In this document: positions 26,601-34,977 of the stretch, piece by piece
How positions within the stretch are numbered: the stretch's first letter is position 1
Layout: the number at the start of each line of letters is the position of its first letter
Source: Halalkalibacillus sediminis
GTDB lineage: Bacteria > Bacillota > Bacilli > Bacillales > Alkalibacillaceae
Assembly: GCF_002844535.1 (NCBI RefSeq)
Contig: NZ_PJNH01000002.1
Location: forward strand, 434,001 to 498,000
Reading direction: 5' to 3'
DNA: 64,000 bases
Program-made: the position numbers and the translations under genes
The notes under the pieces: model-generated
What the model saw: only the letters and a program-made list of their open reading frames with translations
Database searches by the model: none
Told to the model about the DNA's origin: nothing

Positions 26601-28220
26601 CCCGGAAAAAAAGTACACCCATGGATTGCTGAAGTACGTAAATCAACACCAGGTGTCGGATTGATTTCACCGCCGCCACACCATGATATATACTCAATCG
26701 AGGATTTGGCTCAATTGATTTATGATTTGAAGCATGCGAATCCTGAAGCGAAAATCAGTGTGAAACTAGTTGCGAAATCAGGAGTAGGTACGATTGCAGC
26801 TGGTGTAGCAAAAGGTAAAGCTGATGTCATTTTGATCAGTGGTTATGAAGGTGGAACAGGTGCTTCGCCGAAGACGAGTATCCGTCATGCTGGGTTACCT
26901 TGGGAGCTTGGATTAGCAGAAGCTCACCAGACGTTGGTCTTGAATAATTTGCGTGAAAAAGTTCGTCTCGAAACGGACGGGAAGTTGATGACAGGTGAAG
27001 ATGTCGTAAAAGCAGCTCTATTAGGTGCAGATGAATATGGATTTTCAACCGCACCACTCGTGGTACTTGGTTGCATCATGATGAGAGCGTGTCATTTAGA
27101 CACTTGCCCAGTCGGTGTCGCAACACAAAACCCTGAACTACGTAAAAAGTTCATGGGTGATCCAGGCCATGTTGTCAATTACATGCGTTTCATAGGCGAA
27201 GAAGTTCGTGAGTATATGGCTAAACTAGGTGTTCGTAATTTAGATGAGTTGGTCGGTCGCACTGAATTTTTACAAGTTAGTGAGAAGAAAGAGTCTCACC
27301 CTAAAGCAAAACAATTGGACTTGAAGCCATTGCTCGTAGAAGTGGACCATAGCTGGATTGAATTAGAACGTCCAGACATTAATAAATATGACGATGAACA
27401 TCTAGATGAAGTAGAGTTGATTCCAGCTGCTAGGGAAAGTATCGAAAATGGTACGAAGACTCAATTGGATCTTCCTATTAAAAATACGAACCGTACAGTT
27501 GGAACCCAGTTAGGGCATGCTGTGACGAAGAAATACGGTGAAAAAGGCTTGCCTGAAGATACGATTGACATCCAATTCGAAGGGTCTGCTGGTCAAAGTT
27601 TCGGTGCTTTCGTACCGAAAGGTATTACACTCCGTGTTAAAGGAGATGCCAATGACTATGTGGGTAAAGGATTATCAGGTGGTAAGCTGATCATCCAACC
27701 TCATCAGCCGCCGAGCATCCATCGAATCGCCGAAGTGAGCATCGGAAACGTTGCTTTATTCGGTGCAACAGATGGAGAAGCTTATATCAACGGTGCAGCA
27801 GGTGAACGATTTGCGGTCCGTAATAGTGGCGCTCGAACAGTGGTCGAAGGTGTTGGAGATAATGGATGTGAATATATGACAGGTGGTCGCGTAGTCATTT
27901 TAGGAGAAACAGGTAAAAACTTCGCTGCCGGAATGTCAGGTGGAATCTCTTATATCTGGACGTCAGATCGACGCGCGATGAAGAGTCGATGTAACAAAGA
28001 GTTAGTCTCTATTGAAGGGCTAGAAGATTCTGATGAACAAAATGAAGTTCAACAAATGATCATGAAGCATTTGAAATATACAGGAAGTAAACGCGCGAAG
28101 TATGTGCTGAATCACTGGGAAGAAGTGGTTGGCCAGTTCGTGAAGATCATTCCTAAAGAATTCAAGGAACAACTGATGAAAGAAAAAGAGGCAGAAAAAG
28201 AAGATCAGCCAGTCGTTTAA
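23700..28220 (+). CDS. gltA: Glutamate synthase large subunit (GOGAT alpha)
   Basis: The 1506-residue protein makes glutamate from glutamine and 2-oxoglutarate. After a short propeptide the catalytic Cys is in SDACGIGFVAQ (residue 22), the nucleophile of the class II glutaminase domain (to about 420). A central domain follows, then the FMN-binding synthase barrel (about 800-1200) with SNSGEGGED and GGTGASP. The 3Fe-4S cysteines are in MMRACHLDTCPVG, and the GXGXG beta-helix domain (VGKGLSGGKL, GATDGEAYINGAAGERF, YMTGGRVVILG) closes the protein. Length is normal. ATG 23700 follows AGAGGTGATCGC. Confidence 0.98.
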   Translation: MIRTGIPNKQGLYDPKHESDACGIGFVAQIDGKQTHEMIQDAITILERLEHRGGRGSDPNTGDGAGIMMQIPDQLFREQWNQMLPDQGEYGVGMVFLPRDKSLRNKIESITEQVLEEENHPLIGWRDVPVDESIVTSDAARTMPYIRQLFIKRPEHIFTKKKFDQSLYLVRRMIEKRVLNLDDLGEGPFYFASMSPDVIVYKGMLTPEQMDRFYLDLADERAKTAFGMVHSRYSTNTFPSWERAHPNRMVMHNGEINTITGNVNWMKARQEAGVSHVYGKRHHELLPVIAEDSSDSGMLDQAFEYFVMNGRSISQTAMMMVPEAWDFNHQMRDPERACYEYLSCIMEPWDGPTAIAYTDGDQIGASIDRNGLRPARYYVTDDNRIVFSSEVGVLDIDPERVVQKGRLAPGQMILIDFNEKEIVLNDDLKRRLAERAEFRKWLNDSLIQLKGDTESDPHEDLTDEQLLEQQLVNGYTKEELMKNLLPMVNEKRDPIGSMGNDTPLAVLSDQPQLLFNYFKQLFAQVTNPPIDAIREKAVTSTTSYLGPRPNVLDDGPEHCRRIRLYTPILKKQEFDTVVHNSRSEFRFERISITYPVSQGGAGLESALENLFSKVQNTIEQGVSMIVLTDRDISEERIAIPSLLVVSGLHHFLVKKGLRTKASLIVETAEARDVHQFSMLIGYGADMIYPYLAYRSIEQLVEKGHVEEEFSYEKAIDRYRDAATSGIVKVMSKMGISTIQSYRGAQTFEAIGLDEKLVERYFKGTSSQLGGIDLATIGEESVMRHQNAFVKKMTRLDSGGAMQWRTDGEYHAFNPRTIHTLQHAAKTNDREKYDEFVQLVSKEKLTFLRDLVDVKIDESKSIPLDEVEPVENIFKRFKTGAMSYGALSKEAHEMLAVAMNRIGGKSNSGEGGEDTDRFTRDDNGDLRKSMIKQVASGRFGVTSHYLTNANEIQIKMAQGAKPGEGGHLPGKKVHPWIAEVRKSTPGVGLISPPPHHDIYSIEDLAQLIYDLKHANPEAKISVKLVAKSGVGTIAAGVAKGKADVILISGYEGGTGASPKTSIRHAGLPWELGLAEAHQTLVLNNLREKVRLETDGKLMTGEDVVKAALLGADEYGFSTAPLVVLGCIMMRACHLDTCPVGVATQNPELRKKFMGDPGHVVNYMRFIGEEVREYMAKLGVRNLDELVGRTEFLQVSEKKESHPKAKQLDLKPLLVEVDHSWIELERPDINKYDDEHLDEVELIPAARESIENGTKTQLDLPIKNTNRTVGTQLGHAVTKKYGEKGLPEDTIDIQFEGSAGQSFGAFVPKGITLRVKGDANDYVGKGLSGGKLIIQPHQPPSIHRIAEVSIGNVALFGATDGEAYINGAAGERFAVRNSGARTVVEGVGDNGCEYMTGGRVVILGETGKNFAAGMSGGISYIWTSDRRAMKSRCNKELVSIEGLEDSDEQNEVQQMIMKHLKYTGSKRAKYVLNHWEEVVGQFVKIIPKEFKEQLMKEKEAEKEDQPVV

Positions 28221-28228
28221 TGGGAGAC

Positions 28229-28260
28229 TGACGCAATTAAGACTAAAAGTGACGCAATTA
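28229..28260 (+). repeat. Two direct copies of TGACGCAATTA, 21-base period
   Basis: TGACGCAATTA occurs at 28229-28239 and 28250-28260, between the gltA stop and the gltB ribosome binding site. The 21-base period is two helical turns. Confidence 0.6.
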
Positions 28261-28292
28261 GTCATTAAACTAACAACAAAAGGAGGGTGATC

Positions 28293-29789
28293 ATGGGATA
28301 TATTAGAGGATTTCTTGAGTTTGACCGTAAAGAAAATCCAAAGCGTGATCCAGTCGAACGAATTAAAGACTGGGGAGAATATGTGATGCGCCATAGCGAT
28401 GAAGATATGAAAGAACAAAGCGCTCGTTGCATGGATTGCGGAACCCCGTTCTGTCATACAGGCGCAGAATGGGATCGCGATATGGTAGGTTGTCCTGTGA
28501 ACAACCTGATTCCTGAATGGAATGAACTTGTTTACGACGGACAATGGAAAGAAGCGCTCGACCGTCTAGAAGAGACAAATAATTTTCCGGAATTCACTGG
28601 TCGTGTTTGCCCTGCTCCGTGTGAAGGATCATGTACACTAGCAATCAATGACGATCCTGTAACGATCAAGTCCATAGAAAATGAGATTATCGAACGTGGT
28701 TTTGATAATGGGTGGGTGACACCTAACCCACCTCAACATCGTACGGGCAAGAGGGTAGCGATTATCGGTTCTGGTCCTGCGGGACTTGCTGCTGCAGACC
28801 AGTTGAACCAAAAAGGTCACACTGTCATCGTTTATGAACGTGATGACCGTGCTGGCGGTCTATTGATGTACGGAATTCCGAATATGAAGTTAGAAAAAGA
28901 AACAGTAGAGCGCCGAGTACATCTTTTAGAAGAAGAAGGTATTGAATTCAAACTGAACACTGAAATTGGTGAAGATGTGACTTATGAAGAATTGAAGCGG
29001 AATCACGACGCTGTCATCGTATGCACAGGTGCTCAGCAGCCACGTGATGTACCTGCTGAAAATCGTGAAAGTCAGGGGATCCATTTTGCGATGGAATATC
29101 TGACTGAATCGACAAAAGCGCTTGAGACAGATCCTCAAAAAACACCGATTTCAGCAAAAGGTAAGAACGTGATCGTGATTGGTGGGGGAGATACGGGGGC
29201 AGACTGTGTGGCGACAGCATTACGTCAAGAATGTAAACGTGTCGTTCAGTTCGGTAAACACCCTGCAAGTCCCGAAGATCGTGATGAGGATAATCCGTGG
29301 CCACTTTTCCCGATGACCTATACCTTGGAATACGGGTACAAAGAGTCGTTAGAAGCTTATAATGAAGACCCTCGAAAATATGAGGTTCTGACTCAATCAT
29401 TCCAAACGGATGATGAAGGGAATGTCACTTCACTCAACACGTTGAATGTTGAAAAAGTAGTGGAGAATGGACGATTAGTCACTAAAGAAATCCCAGGTTC
29501 TGAGCAAGAATGGGAAGCTGATCTCGTATTGATCGCAATTGGATTCACTGGTCCAGAACCTGAGTTACTTGAACATATGGGGCTTGAAACAGACGAACGA
29601 GGACGTGTTTGGACGGTGGATGGAACGAAAGACTACACCACTTCCGAGCCCGGGGTATTTGCCGCCGGAGATTTGCGAAGAGGTCAAAGCTTAGTCGTTT
29701 GGGCTATCCGAGAAGGCAGAGAAGTCGCTGAACAATGTGATGCATACCTTGAAAAAGACAGCAGTCTTAAATCTTCTTTTGCTGTATAA
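28293..29789 (+). CDS. gltB: Glutamate synthase small subunit (GOGAT beta)
   Basis: The 498-residue NADPH-oxidising subunit feeds electrons to the large subunit. N-terminal cysteines for two 4Fe-4S clusters are in ARCMDCGTPFC, MVGCPVNNLIP and VCPAPCEGSCT. An FAD-binding Rossmann motif is in VAIIGSGPAGLAAADQL (about residue 153), an NADPH motif in VIVIGGGDTGADCVATAL (about 292), and the C-terminal FAAGDLRRGQSLVVWAI closes the FAD site. The start is ATG 28293 after AAGGAGGGTG. A terminator follows. Confidence 0.98.
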   Translation: MGYIRGFLEFDRKENPKRDPVERIKDWGEYVMRHSDEDMKEQSARCMDCGTPFCHTGAEWDRDMVGCPVNNLIPEWNELVYDGQWKEALDRLEETNNFPEFTGRVCPAPCEGSCTLAINDDPVTIKSIENEIIERGFDNGWVTPNPPQHRTGKRVAIIGSGPAGLAAADQLNQKGHTVIVYERDDRAGGLLMYGIPNMKLEKETVERRVHLLEEEGIEFKLNTEIGEDVTYEELKRNHDAVIVCTGAQQPRDVPAENRESQGIHFAMEYLTESTKALETDPQKTPISAKGKNVIVIGGGDTGADCVATALRQECKRVVQFGKHPASPEDRDEDNPWPLFPMTYTLEYGYKESLEAYNEDPRKYEVLTQSFQTDDEGNVTSLNTLNVEKVVENGRLVTKEIPGSEQEWEADLVLIAIGFTGPEPELLEHMGLETDERGRVWTVDGTKDYTTSEPGVFAAGDLRRGQSLVVWAIREGREVAEQCDAYLEKDSSLKSSFAV

Positions 29790-29808
29790 AATTATATTTC
29801 AATTTTTC

Positions 29809-29838
29809 AAAAGTGGGGGGTTCCCCACTTTTTATTTT
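29809..29838 (+). terminator. Terminator of gltAB
   Basis: AAAAGTGGGG and CCCCACTTTT form a ten-base stem with a short loop, followed by TATTTTTA. Confidence 0.85.
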
Positions 29839-29924
29839 TATACCGTTCAGTTGTTATTCGCTTCAAAATCATCTACAATTAGATAACAAAAAGCCATTTA
29901 CCAGTGGTGAAGGAGGGACCGAAC

Positions 29925-30713
29925 ATGACAAAGAAGATAGGTTTTATCGGCTGCGGAAAAATGGGCCAAGCTATCATTAATGGAATGATTGAATATGGTG
30001 GTATTTCACCTGACCATATCATTGCTACAGCAGTTACTGATAAAACGATTGAATACGTAGAAGATACCTACGGAGTGCAGGTGACCCACGATAATAAGAA
30101 GGTTGCATCAGAAAGTGATGTGCTATACCTTGCAGTGAAACCTTACCATTACCCGAAAGTAATCGATGATATTCGCAAACATGTACGTGAAGAAACAATT
30201 ATAGTAACGATAGCATTAGGTGTTTCATTAAAAGATACGACGCTCATGTTCGGAGAAAAAGCAAAAGTCATCCGCACGATGCCAAACACACCATCCCACG
30301 TTGGGGAAGGGATGACAGTCATTTCGCCTAATGATAATATAACTGATTCTGAGTTGGCTGACATGAAATCATTATTCCAAGGTTACGGACAAGTGGCTCA
30401 GGTAGATGAGAAAATGATGGATAAAATCCCAGCAGTAAGCGGTTCGTCACCTGCTTATGTGTACGTATTTATTGAAGCAATGGCTGATGGAGCTGTGAAA
30501 CAAGGAGTACCAAGAGATCTTGCATATCAGCTATCCTCACAAGCAGTGCTGGGAGCAGCTAAGATGGTCTTAGAAAGTGGAAAACATCCAGGCGAGTTGA
30601 AGGATAATGTATGTACACCAGCTGGTTCAACGATCAAAGCAATCGACGCTTTAGAACAAAGAGGTTTCAGAGGAACAGTTATGCAAGCCATGGAAGAATG
30701 TCTGAAAAAATAA
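29925..30713 (+). CDS. proC: Pyrroline-5-carboxylate reductase
   Basis: The 262-residue enzyme performs the last step of proline synthesis, reducing 1-pyrroline-5-carboxylate with NAD(P)H. The N-terminal IGFIGCGKMGQAI is the Rossmann motif, LAVKPYHYP is the family core, and the C-terminal PAVSGSSPAYVYVFIEA plus LKDNVCTPAGSTIKAI are the ProC signature. ATG 29925 follows AAGGAGGG. Placement after gltAB fits glutamate-derived proline, an important osmolyte in halophilic Bacillaceae. Flanked by terminators, so a single-gene unit. Confidence 0.95.
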   Translation: MTKKIGFIGCGKMGQAIINGMIEYGGISPDHIIATAVTDKTIEYVEDTYGVQVTHDNKKVASESDVLYLAVKPYHYPKVIDDIRKHVREETIIVTIALGVSLKDTTLMFGEKAKVIRTMPNTPSHVGEGMTVISPNDNITDSELADMKSLFQGYGQVAQVDEKMMDKIPAVSGSSPAYVYVFIEAMADGAVKQGVPRDLAYQLSSQAVLGAAKMVLESGKHPGELKDNVCTPAGSTIKAIDALEQRGFRGTVMQAMEECLKK

Positions 30714-30742
30714 ATAGTGTTTAATAAGCACCATGCTCACTT

Positions 30743-30786
30743 CTTGCCCCTGACTTTATGTTCGATAAGTTAGGGGCAAGTTTTTT
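30743..30786 (+). terminator. Terminator of proC
   Basis: CTTGCCCCTGACTT (30743-30756) pairs with AAGTTAGGGGCAAG (30767-30780), with one mismatch, then six T residues. Confidence 0.9.
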
Positions 30787-30851
30787 ATAAAGCAAGTGTC
30801 CAAACAATATTAGGATAGACGTACAAAATAGAATGAAGACGGCCGAATTTG

Positions 30852-30882
30852 AATAGACCTTTCTTTGAAAGGCCTATTTTTT
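30852..30882 (+). terminator. Second terminator-like hairpin after proC
   Basis: AATAGACCTTTC pairs with GAAAGGCCTATT around three bases with one mismatch; six T residues close it. No gene lies between it and the previous terminator, so it is a back-up or ends a tiny transcript. Confidence 0.65.
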
Positions 30883-31028
30883 AGTAGAAAAGTAATGTGG
30901 AAAAATTAACTACTTTTGGTATTATGATTACTGAACAAACAGATTTTAAATCGCAGGAACTAAGTTGAGATTTCTATAATAGAAAGTATATTAGATTGAT
31001 CGAGATTGAGAAAAGGAGGTGTTGATTA

Positions 31029-31607
31029 ATGCAAAAGGAAGTAACCTTCAAATAGTAGGATTATTCAAACCTCCTTCTTAATGTTTATGTGTGGATTTAT
31101 TTTTAGCTTTATCCCTCAAGAAAACTATACGTTATTAGGCATTAATCTGGTGCTTGCAACCTTTTGTTCAATTTTGTTTTTAGTTATTTGGAAGTTAAAT
31201 CGAAACCACAGCAAAAGATATTTCTCTTTACTTAGCCACGTGATGATGAATGGACTAGGAGTATTTTTTGCTATACCTCTTTTCGAACACTGTATGGTCA
31301 CTTTGCTTTTTGGATAGGTGTGGTAGCAATTTCAATTATGCTGGTTTTACCATATTTATTTAACGAAGAGATTGCCTTTGGTGCGCAAAAACCTTATAAG
31401 TCTAAGCTAGGTAAAATTTATTTGGTCTATTCTATGCTATTTATACTTTTTGCAGGGTCAGTTTTTAGTAGCTCTCTATTTACGCAAAACCCTTATCCCT
31501 TAATAGGTAGCTTGATAGCTTTCTTTGCAGCCCTTCTATTCTTTTTCTTAGCTCCGATATTACTCATTAAACCTAAACGAATGGATGAAATTATGGAACG
31601 AGTGTGA
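31029..31607 (+). pseudogene. Frameshifted copy of a small membrane protein (paralogue of the next gene)
   Basis: ATG 31029 has an excellent ribosome binding site (AAGGAGGTG) and begins MQKEVTFK, parallel to STKEVTFK of the intact gene downstream, but a stop follows at once. Compared with the intact copy, two bases are missing near 31055, which moves the frame to one encoding PQENYTLLGINLVLATF and SKRYFSLLSHVMM. A further one-base deletion near 31290 moves the rest (HFAFWIG..., KPYKSKLGKIY) into the next frame, ending at 31607. The three pieces line up end to end with the 193-residue paralogue. It is therefore a recently broken tandem duplicate rather than two small genes, unless sequencing errors are responsible. 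Confidence 0.8.
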
Positions 31608-31671
31608 GGTTCCGTGAATCCTCTTATATGAAGAGGTCTGAGAGAAAAAATTTAAAGTGTAGGTGAGCAAC

Positions 31672-32253
31672 TTGTCCACTAAAGAAGTAACTTTTAAGAA
31701 CAGTAGAATTATACAAACATCTCTTATGCTCTTTTTTATTGGTTTAATTGGCGGTTATCTTCCCGAAGAAAACTTTACGATAATTTTCCTTAATTTTGGT
31801 ATAGCATTCATTTGTACCATCCTCTTTTTCTATATTTGGAAAAGATACAGATATGAAAGCAAACGTTATTTTTCCCTATTTAGCTATGTAATGATAATTG
31901 GAATTTCAATCTTTTTTATCATACCTATTTTGAGGACGACATATAGTCATTTTGCTTTTTGGATTGTCTTACTGTTAATTAGTATAATGATCCTTTTACC
32001 ACACTTATATCACGAGCACATCTTTAAAGTTGTTCATAAGCCCTATAAATACAAGCTTGGAAAGGCTTTTACAATTGGTTTGTTTCTCATCTTTACTTTT
32101 GGTGGGGGTGTTTATATGGCGATTTTGACGTCGGAAAGTGTAAGTGGATTGATTGCGAGCATCGCGACTTTTTTAATATCAACCCTTTTATTATTTCTAG
32201 CACCTATTTTGTTGGTGAAGCCTGATAAAGTTGAAGAGCTTAAAGCTCGATAG
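31672..32253 (+). CDS. Uncharacterised multi-pass membrane protein
   Basis: The protein of about 193 residues has five to six hydrophobic segments in three pairs separated by short basic loops (WKRYRYESKRY, VHKPYKYKLGK) and a C-terminal cytoplasmic tail LLVKPDKVEELKAR. I do not recognise the family. TTG 31672 is taken as start because AGGTGA ends five bases before it and it aligns with the start of the broken paralogue; a GTG at 31663 is inside that site. The two copies share length, segment order and loops, so they arose by tandem duplication. No functional hint from neighbours. Confidence 0.7.
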   Translation: MSTKEVTFKNSRIIQTSLMLFFIGLIGGYLPEENFTIIFLNFGIAFICTILFFYIWKRYRYESKRYFSLFSYVMIIGISIFFIIPILRTTYSHFAFWIVLLLISIMILLPHLYHEHIFKVVHKPYKYKLGKAFTIGLFLIFTFGGGVYMAILTSESVSGLIASIATFLISTLLLFLAPILLVKPDKVEELKAR

Positions 32254-32563
32254 AATAAGATTGTAAGGTAGGAGAGTTAGACAGGAGAATTAACAGACCA
32301 AAGCTGTTCCAAAGTATTTGTTTGGAACAGCTTACTTATATTTGATACATTTTATATAAAAATATTGATATCTGTATTAATATTAAATATAAGATTATGT
32401 GTTACCATAATTAAAATGGTAGTTTCTTTTTTTAGCTTAGGGTTTAGAGTAATAGTATGGAATTTGGAAATCTTTAATAAGATTATTGTATCAGTTGAAA
32501 AAGTATATATTTAAGTAAAAGATTATAGTTTTATTATACTCCCAAGGGTCAGGAGGGGACGAT
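32254..32563 (+). other. Intergenic region with one strong hairpin
   Basis: The only structure seen is AAGCTGTTCCAAA (32301-32313) with TTTGGAACAGCTT (32321-32333), a perfect 13-base stem with a seven-base loop, not followed by a T run. The remainder is AT-rich and should contain the promoter of the SLC13-type gene. No coding frame is credible. Confidence 0.5.
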
Positions 32564-34351
32564 ATGACGTTTGAAATGGTGTTTGTAGGCTTCGTCATTT
32601 TTGTGATGTTATTGGCATTGCTTGCTGAAGCAGCACGCCCGGACGTCATTGTTCTTCTGGCTCTTGGGATTTTTATTGTGACCGGAATTTTATCTCCCCA
32701 GCAAGCCTTAAGCGGATTTGCTAATGAAGGGATGCTCACGATCGCCCTGTTATTTATCGTGGCTGGAGGGATTCAAAAGAGTGGCATCATTAACCGGTTC
32801 ATGATCCAGTGGCTCTCTTCTTCACAAACAAAAAGTGGGCTGGTGACCCGTTTCTTTGCACCAGTTTCATTGGCTTCTGGTTTCTTGAACAATACACCAA
32901 TCGTTGTGACATTTGCACCAATCATCCGTGAGTGGTGTGAAGAAAATGATATCTCTCCTTCTAAGTTTTTGATTCCTTTATCGTACGTGACGATCTTAGG
33001 TGGAACTATTACATTGATCGGGACTTCTACTAACTTGGTCGTACATGGTTTGTTACGTAGAGAAGGGTTAGAGGGGTTCTCTTTTTTCGAGTTAGCGATC
33101 ATAGGTGTGCCCATTACAATAGTAGGATTCATCTATCTTTTTACAATCGGGTTGAAAATTTTGCCTGCTCATCGTGATTTTGCTCAAAAAGTTCGTGAAC
33201 AAACGAAAGAATATTTAGCTGAAATGGTGGTCGATGAAGGGTTCCCTTATATAGATCAACCTGTCCGAGATGGGTTGTTTCAACATCTGGAAGGGATTTA
33301 TCTAATTGAAATCATGCGAGGGAATGAGAGAATTTATCCGATTTTACCCTCTACGAAAATAAGAAAAGATGACCGCTTGATTTTCTCAGGACAAATCTCT
33401 ACTATTGCAGACTTGGAAAAAATAAAAGGTTTATATGTAGAGACGGGTTCAGACCTGAAACTGGATGACTTGAAAAAGAGTAACGGTGATACGCAGTTGA
33501 TAGAAGCCGTCATTTCACATGAATCATCCCTGAGCAATCGCACGATTAATCAGTTGAATTTCTTGTCGAGGTTCAACGCAGGTGTCATCGCGGTACACCG
33601 GAAAAATAAGCGGATTAAAGGGAAGATAGCAGATATTATCCTGCGCCCAGGTGATACATTGCTGCTACTCACCAATAAAGACTTCGTTCGCCGCTATCAA
33701 CATTCAAATAATTTTTATGTATTATCTTCTTTGGAACCTCCAAAAGAATTACGCGAGGATAAGCGGAAAGGTATGTTTTCTATCTTTCTATTAGTCTCAA
33801 TGATTATTCTAGTATCTTTAGGGTTCCTGACAATGTTTACTGCAATGACTTTTGCTGCAGTAGTCTTGTTTTTGACGAGAATAGTTACCCCGGAAGATGC
33901 AAGGGAATACATTCATTTCCCGATTCTTCTTTTGATAGCGGGAGCGATTGGCGTAGGTGCTGCTATGACTGAGACCGGGCTGGCTGAATTGGTCGCTGAA
34001 AGACTCTTATTATTTGCTGAGCCGTTAGGGTTGTTCGTAGTCATTCTATTAATATATTTTCTAACGAATGTATTTACCGAGTTGATCACCAATACGGCAG
34101 CAGCAGTATTGATGATTCCAATCGGTCTGGACATTGCTAGTATGCTGGATATTGATCCAGTGGGCGTGGCCGTAACGATTGCAATAGCTGCATCAGCTAG
34201 CTTCGTGACACCAATCGGTTACCAAACCAACCTGATTGTTTACGGGCCAGGGGGCTACTCTTTTTTGGACTATGTTAAAGTTGGTTTACCATTAAGTTTA
34301 ATCGTAATGTCTGTTACGACAACCATCGTATATATTGGTTGGTACATGTGA
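32564..34351 (+). CDS. SLC13-family permease with two TrkA-C (RCK_C) domains
   Basis: The 595-residue protein consists of a hydrophobic N-terminal half (about residues 1-205) with ARPDVIVLLALG and the signature SGFLNNTPIVVTFAPII. Two consecutive soluble RCK_C domains follow (about 210-290 and 300-385), then a second membrane half with NVFTELITNTAAAVLMIPI and SASFVTPIGYQTNLIVYGPGGY. This layout is that of bacterial SLC13 family anion/Na symporters (sulfate, di- or tricarboxylate). The substrate is unresolved; the TrkA-C pair suggests ligand gating. ATG 32564 follows GGAGGGG. The VanZ-like gene follows closely. Confidence 0.88.
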   Translation: MTFEMVFVGFVIFVMLLALLAEAARPDVIVLLALGIFIVTGILSPQQALSGFANEGMLTIALLFIVAGGIQKSGIINRFMIQWLSSSQTKSGLVTRFFAPVSLASGFLNNTPIVVTFAPIIREWCEENDISPSKFLIPLSYVTILGGTITLIGTSTNLVVHGLLRREGLEGFSFFELAIIGVPITIVGFIYLFTIGLKILPAHRDFAQKVREQTKEYLAEMVVDEGFPYIDQPVRDGLFQHLEGIYLIEIMRGNERIYPILPSTKIRKDDRLIFSGQISTIADLEKIKGLYVETGSDLKLDDLKKSNGDTQLIEAVISHESSLSNRTINQLNFLSRFNAGVIAVHRKNKRIKGKIADIILRPGDTLLLLTNKDFVRRYQHSNNFYVLSSLEPPKELREDKRKGMFSIFLLVSMIILVSLGFLTMFTAMTFAAVVLFLTRIVTPEDAREYIHFPILLLIAGAIGVGAAMTETGLAELVAERLLLFAEPLGLFVVILLIYFLTNVFTELITNTAAAVLMIPIGLDIASMLDIDPVGVAVTIAIAASASFVTPIGYQTNLIVYGPGGYSFLDYVKVGLPLSLIVMSVTTTIVYIGWYM

Positions 34352-34367
34352 GAATAGGTGTGATTTT

Positions 34368-34865
34368 TTGAAGAGAAATGTTTTATATTGGTTGCCGCCC
34401 ATGGTATGGATGGCGATTATTTACTATACATCTTCACAGTCTTCTAGTGAACAAGACGTGAAACCATTCATCTCGGAAAACTTTGATTTAACAGTAATAG
34501 AGCCCTTGGTTAACTGGATGTCGTTCAGTTACTATGGAAGTGAACGCAGTGTCGAAGCGATGGGATTAGAGCCTTTTTTAGAATTCCTTATACGTAAAGG
34601 CGCGCACTTAGGCGTATATTTGGTGGCGGCTTTTCTTATTTATTTTGCGATTGCTAAAACGACTAGACTAAGAGGAAACTACAGGGTGGTAATAACTTTC
34701 TTTCTAGTTATTCATTTCGCGCTGGTCGATGAACTGAACCAAAGTTTTACAGCTGAACGCACACCTTATATTTATGATGTGATGCTCGACGGTTTCGGTG
34801 CGTTGGTCGGACTAGGGATGATTTTATTGTTCAGAAGAGTGAAAGTGAAGAAGGTTAGTAGGTAA
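34368..34865 (+). CDS. VanZ-like family membrane protein
   Basis: The 165-residue protein has four hydrophobic segments and the VanZ-family pattern: WMAIIYYTSSQSS at the first membrane segment, FLIRKGAHLGVYLVAAFLI (conserved Lys-Gly-Ala-His) in the middle, and the Asp/Glu pair with His neighbour in ALVDELNQSFTAERTPYIYD, ending DVMLDGFGALVG. Function is unknown; VanZ itself gives low-level teicoplanin resistance. It starts with TTG at 34368 (ribosome binding site AGGTGTGA), 16 bases after the SLC13 stop. Confidence 0.85.
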   Translation: MKRNVLYWLPPMVWMAIIYYTSSQSSSEQDVKPFISENFDLTVIEPLVNWMSFSYYGSERSVEAMGLEPFLEFLIRKGAHLGVYLVAAFLIYFAIAKTTRLRGNYRVVITFFLVIHFALVDELNQSFTAERTPYIYDVMLDGFGALVGLGMILLFRRVKVKKVSR

Positions 34866-34977
34866 TTCATTTTGGTGTTCATCAATAGGATTGATAACTT
34901 ATAAAAAAAGCGATTCATATAATTAAAAATCATAGATCAAAGATTGCCTGTAACTTATAGTGAAAGGAGTTCAAAAT

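Noticed and set aside
28020-28544. Minus-strand frame of 174 codons across the gltA-gltB junction
   Set aside because: It is antisense to two highly conserved genes, has no ribosome binding site and its sequence resembles no protein family.
31081-31607. Two separate small membrane-protein genes
   Set aside because: Their sequences are consecutive parts of one protein when compared with the intact paralogue at 31672-32253, so they are pieces of one pseudogene.
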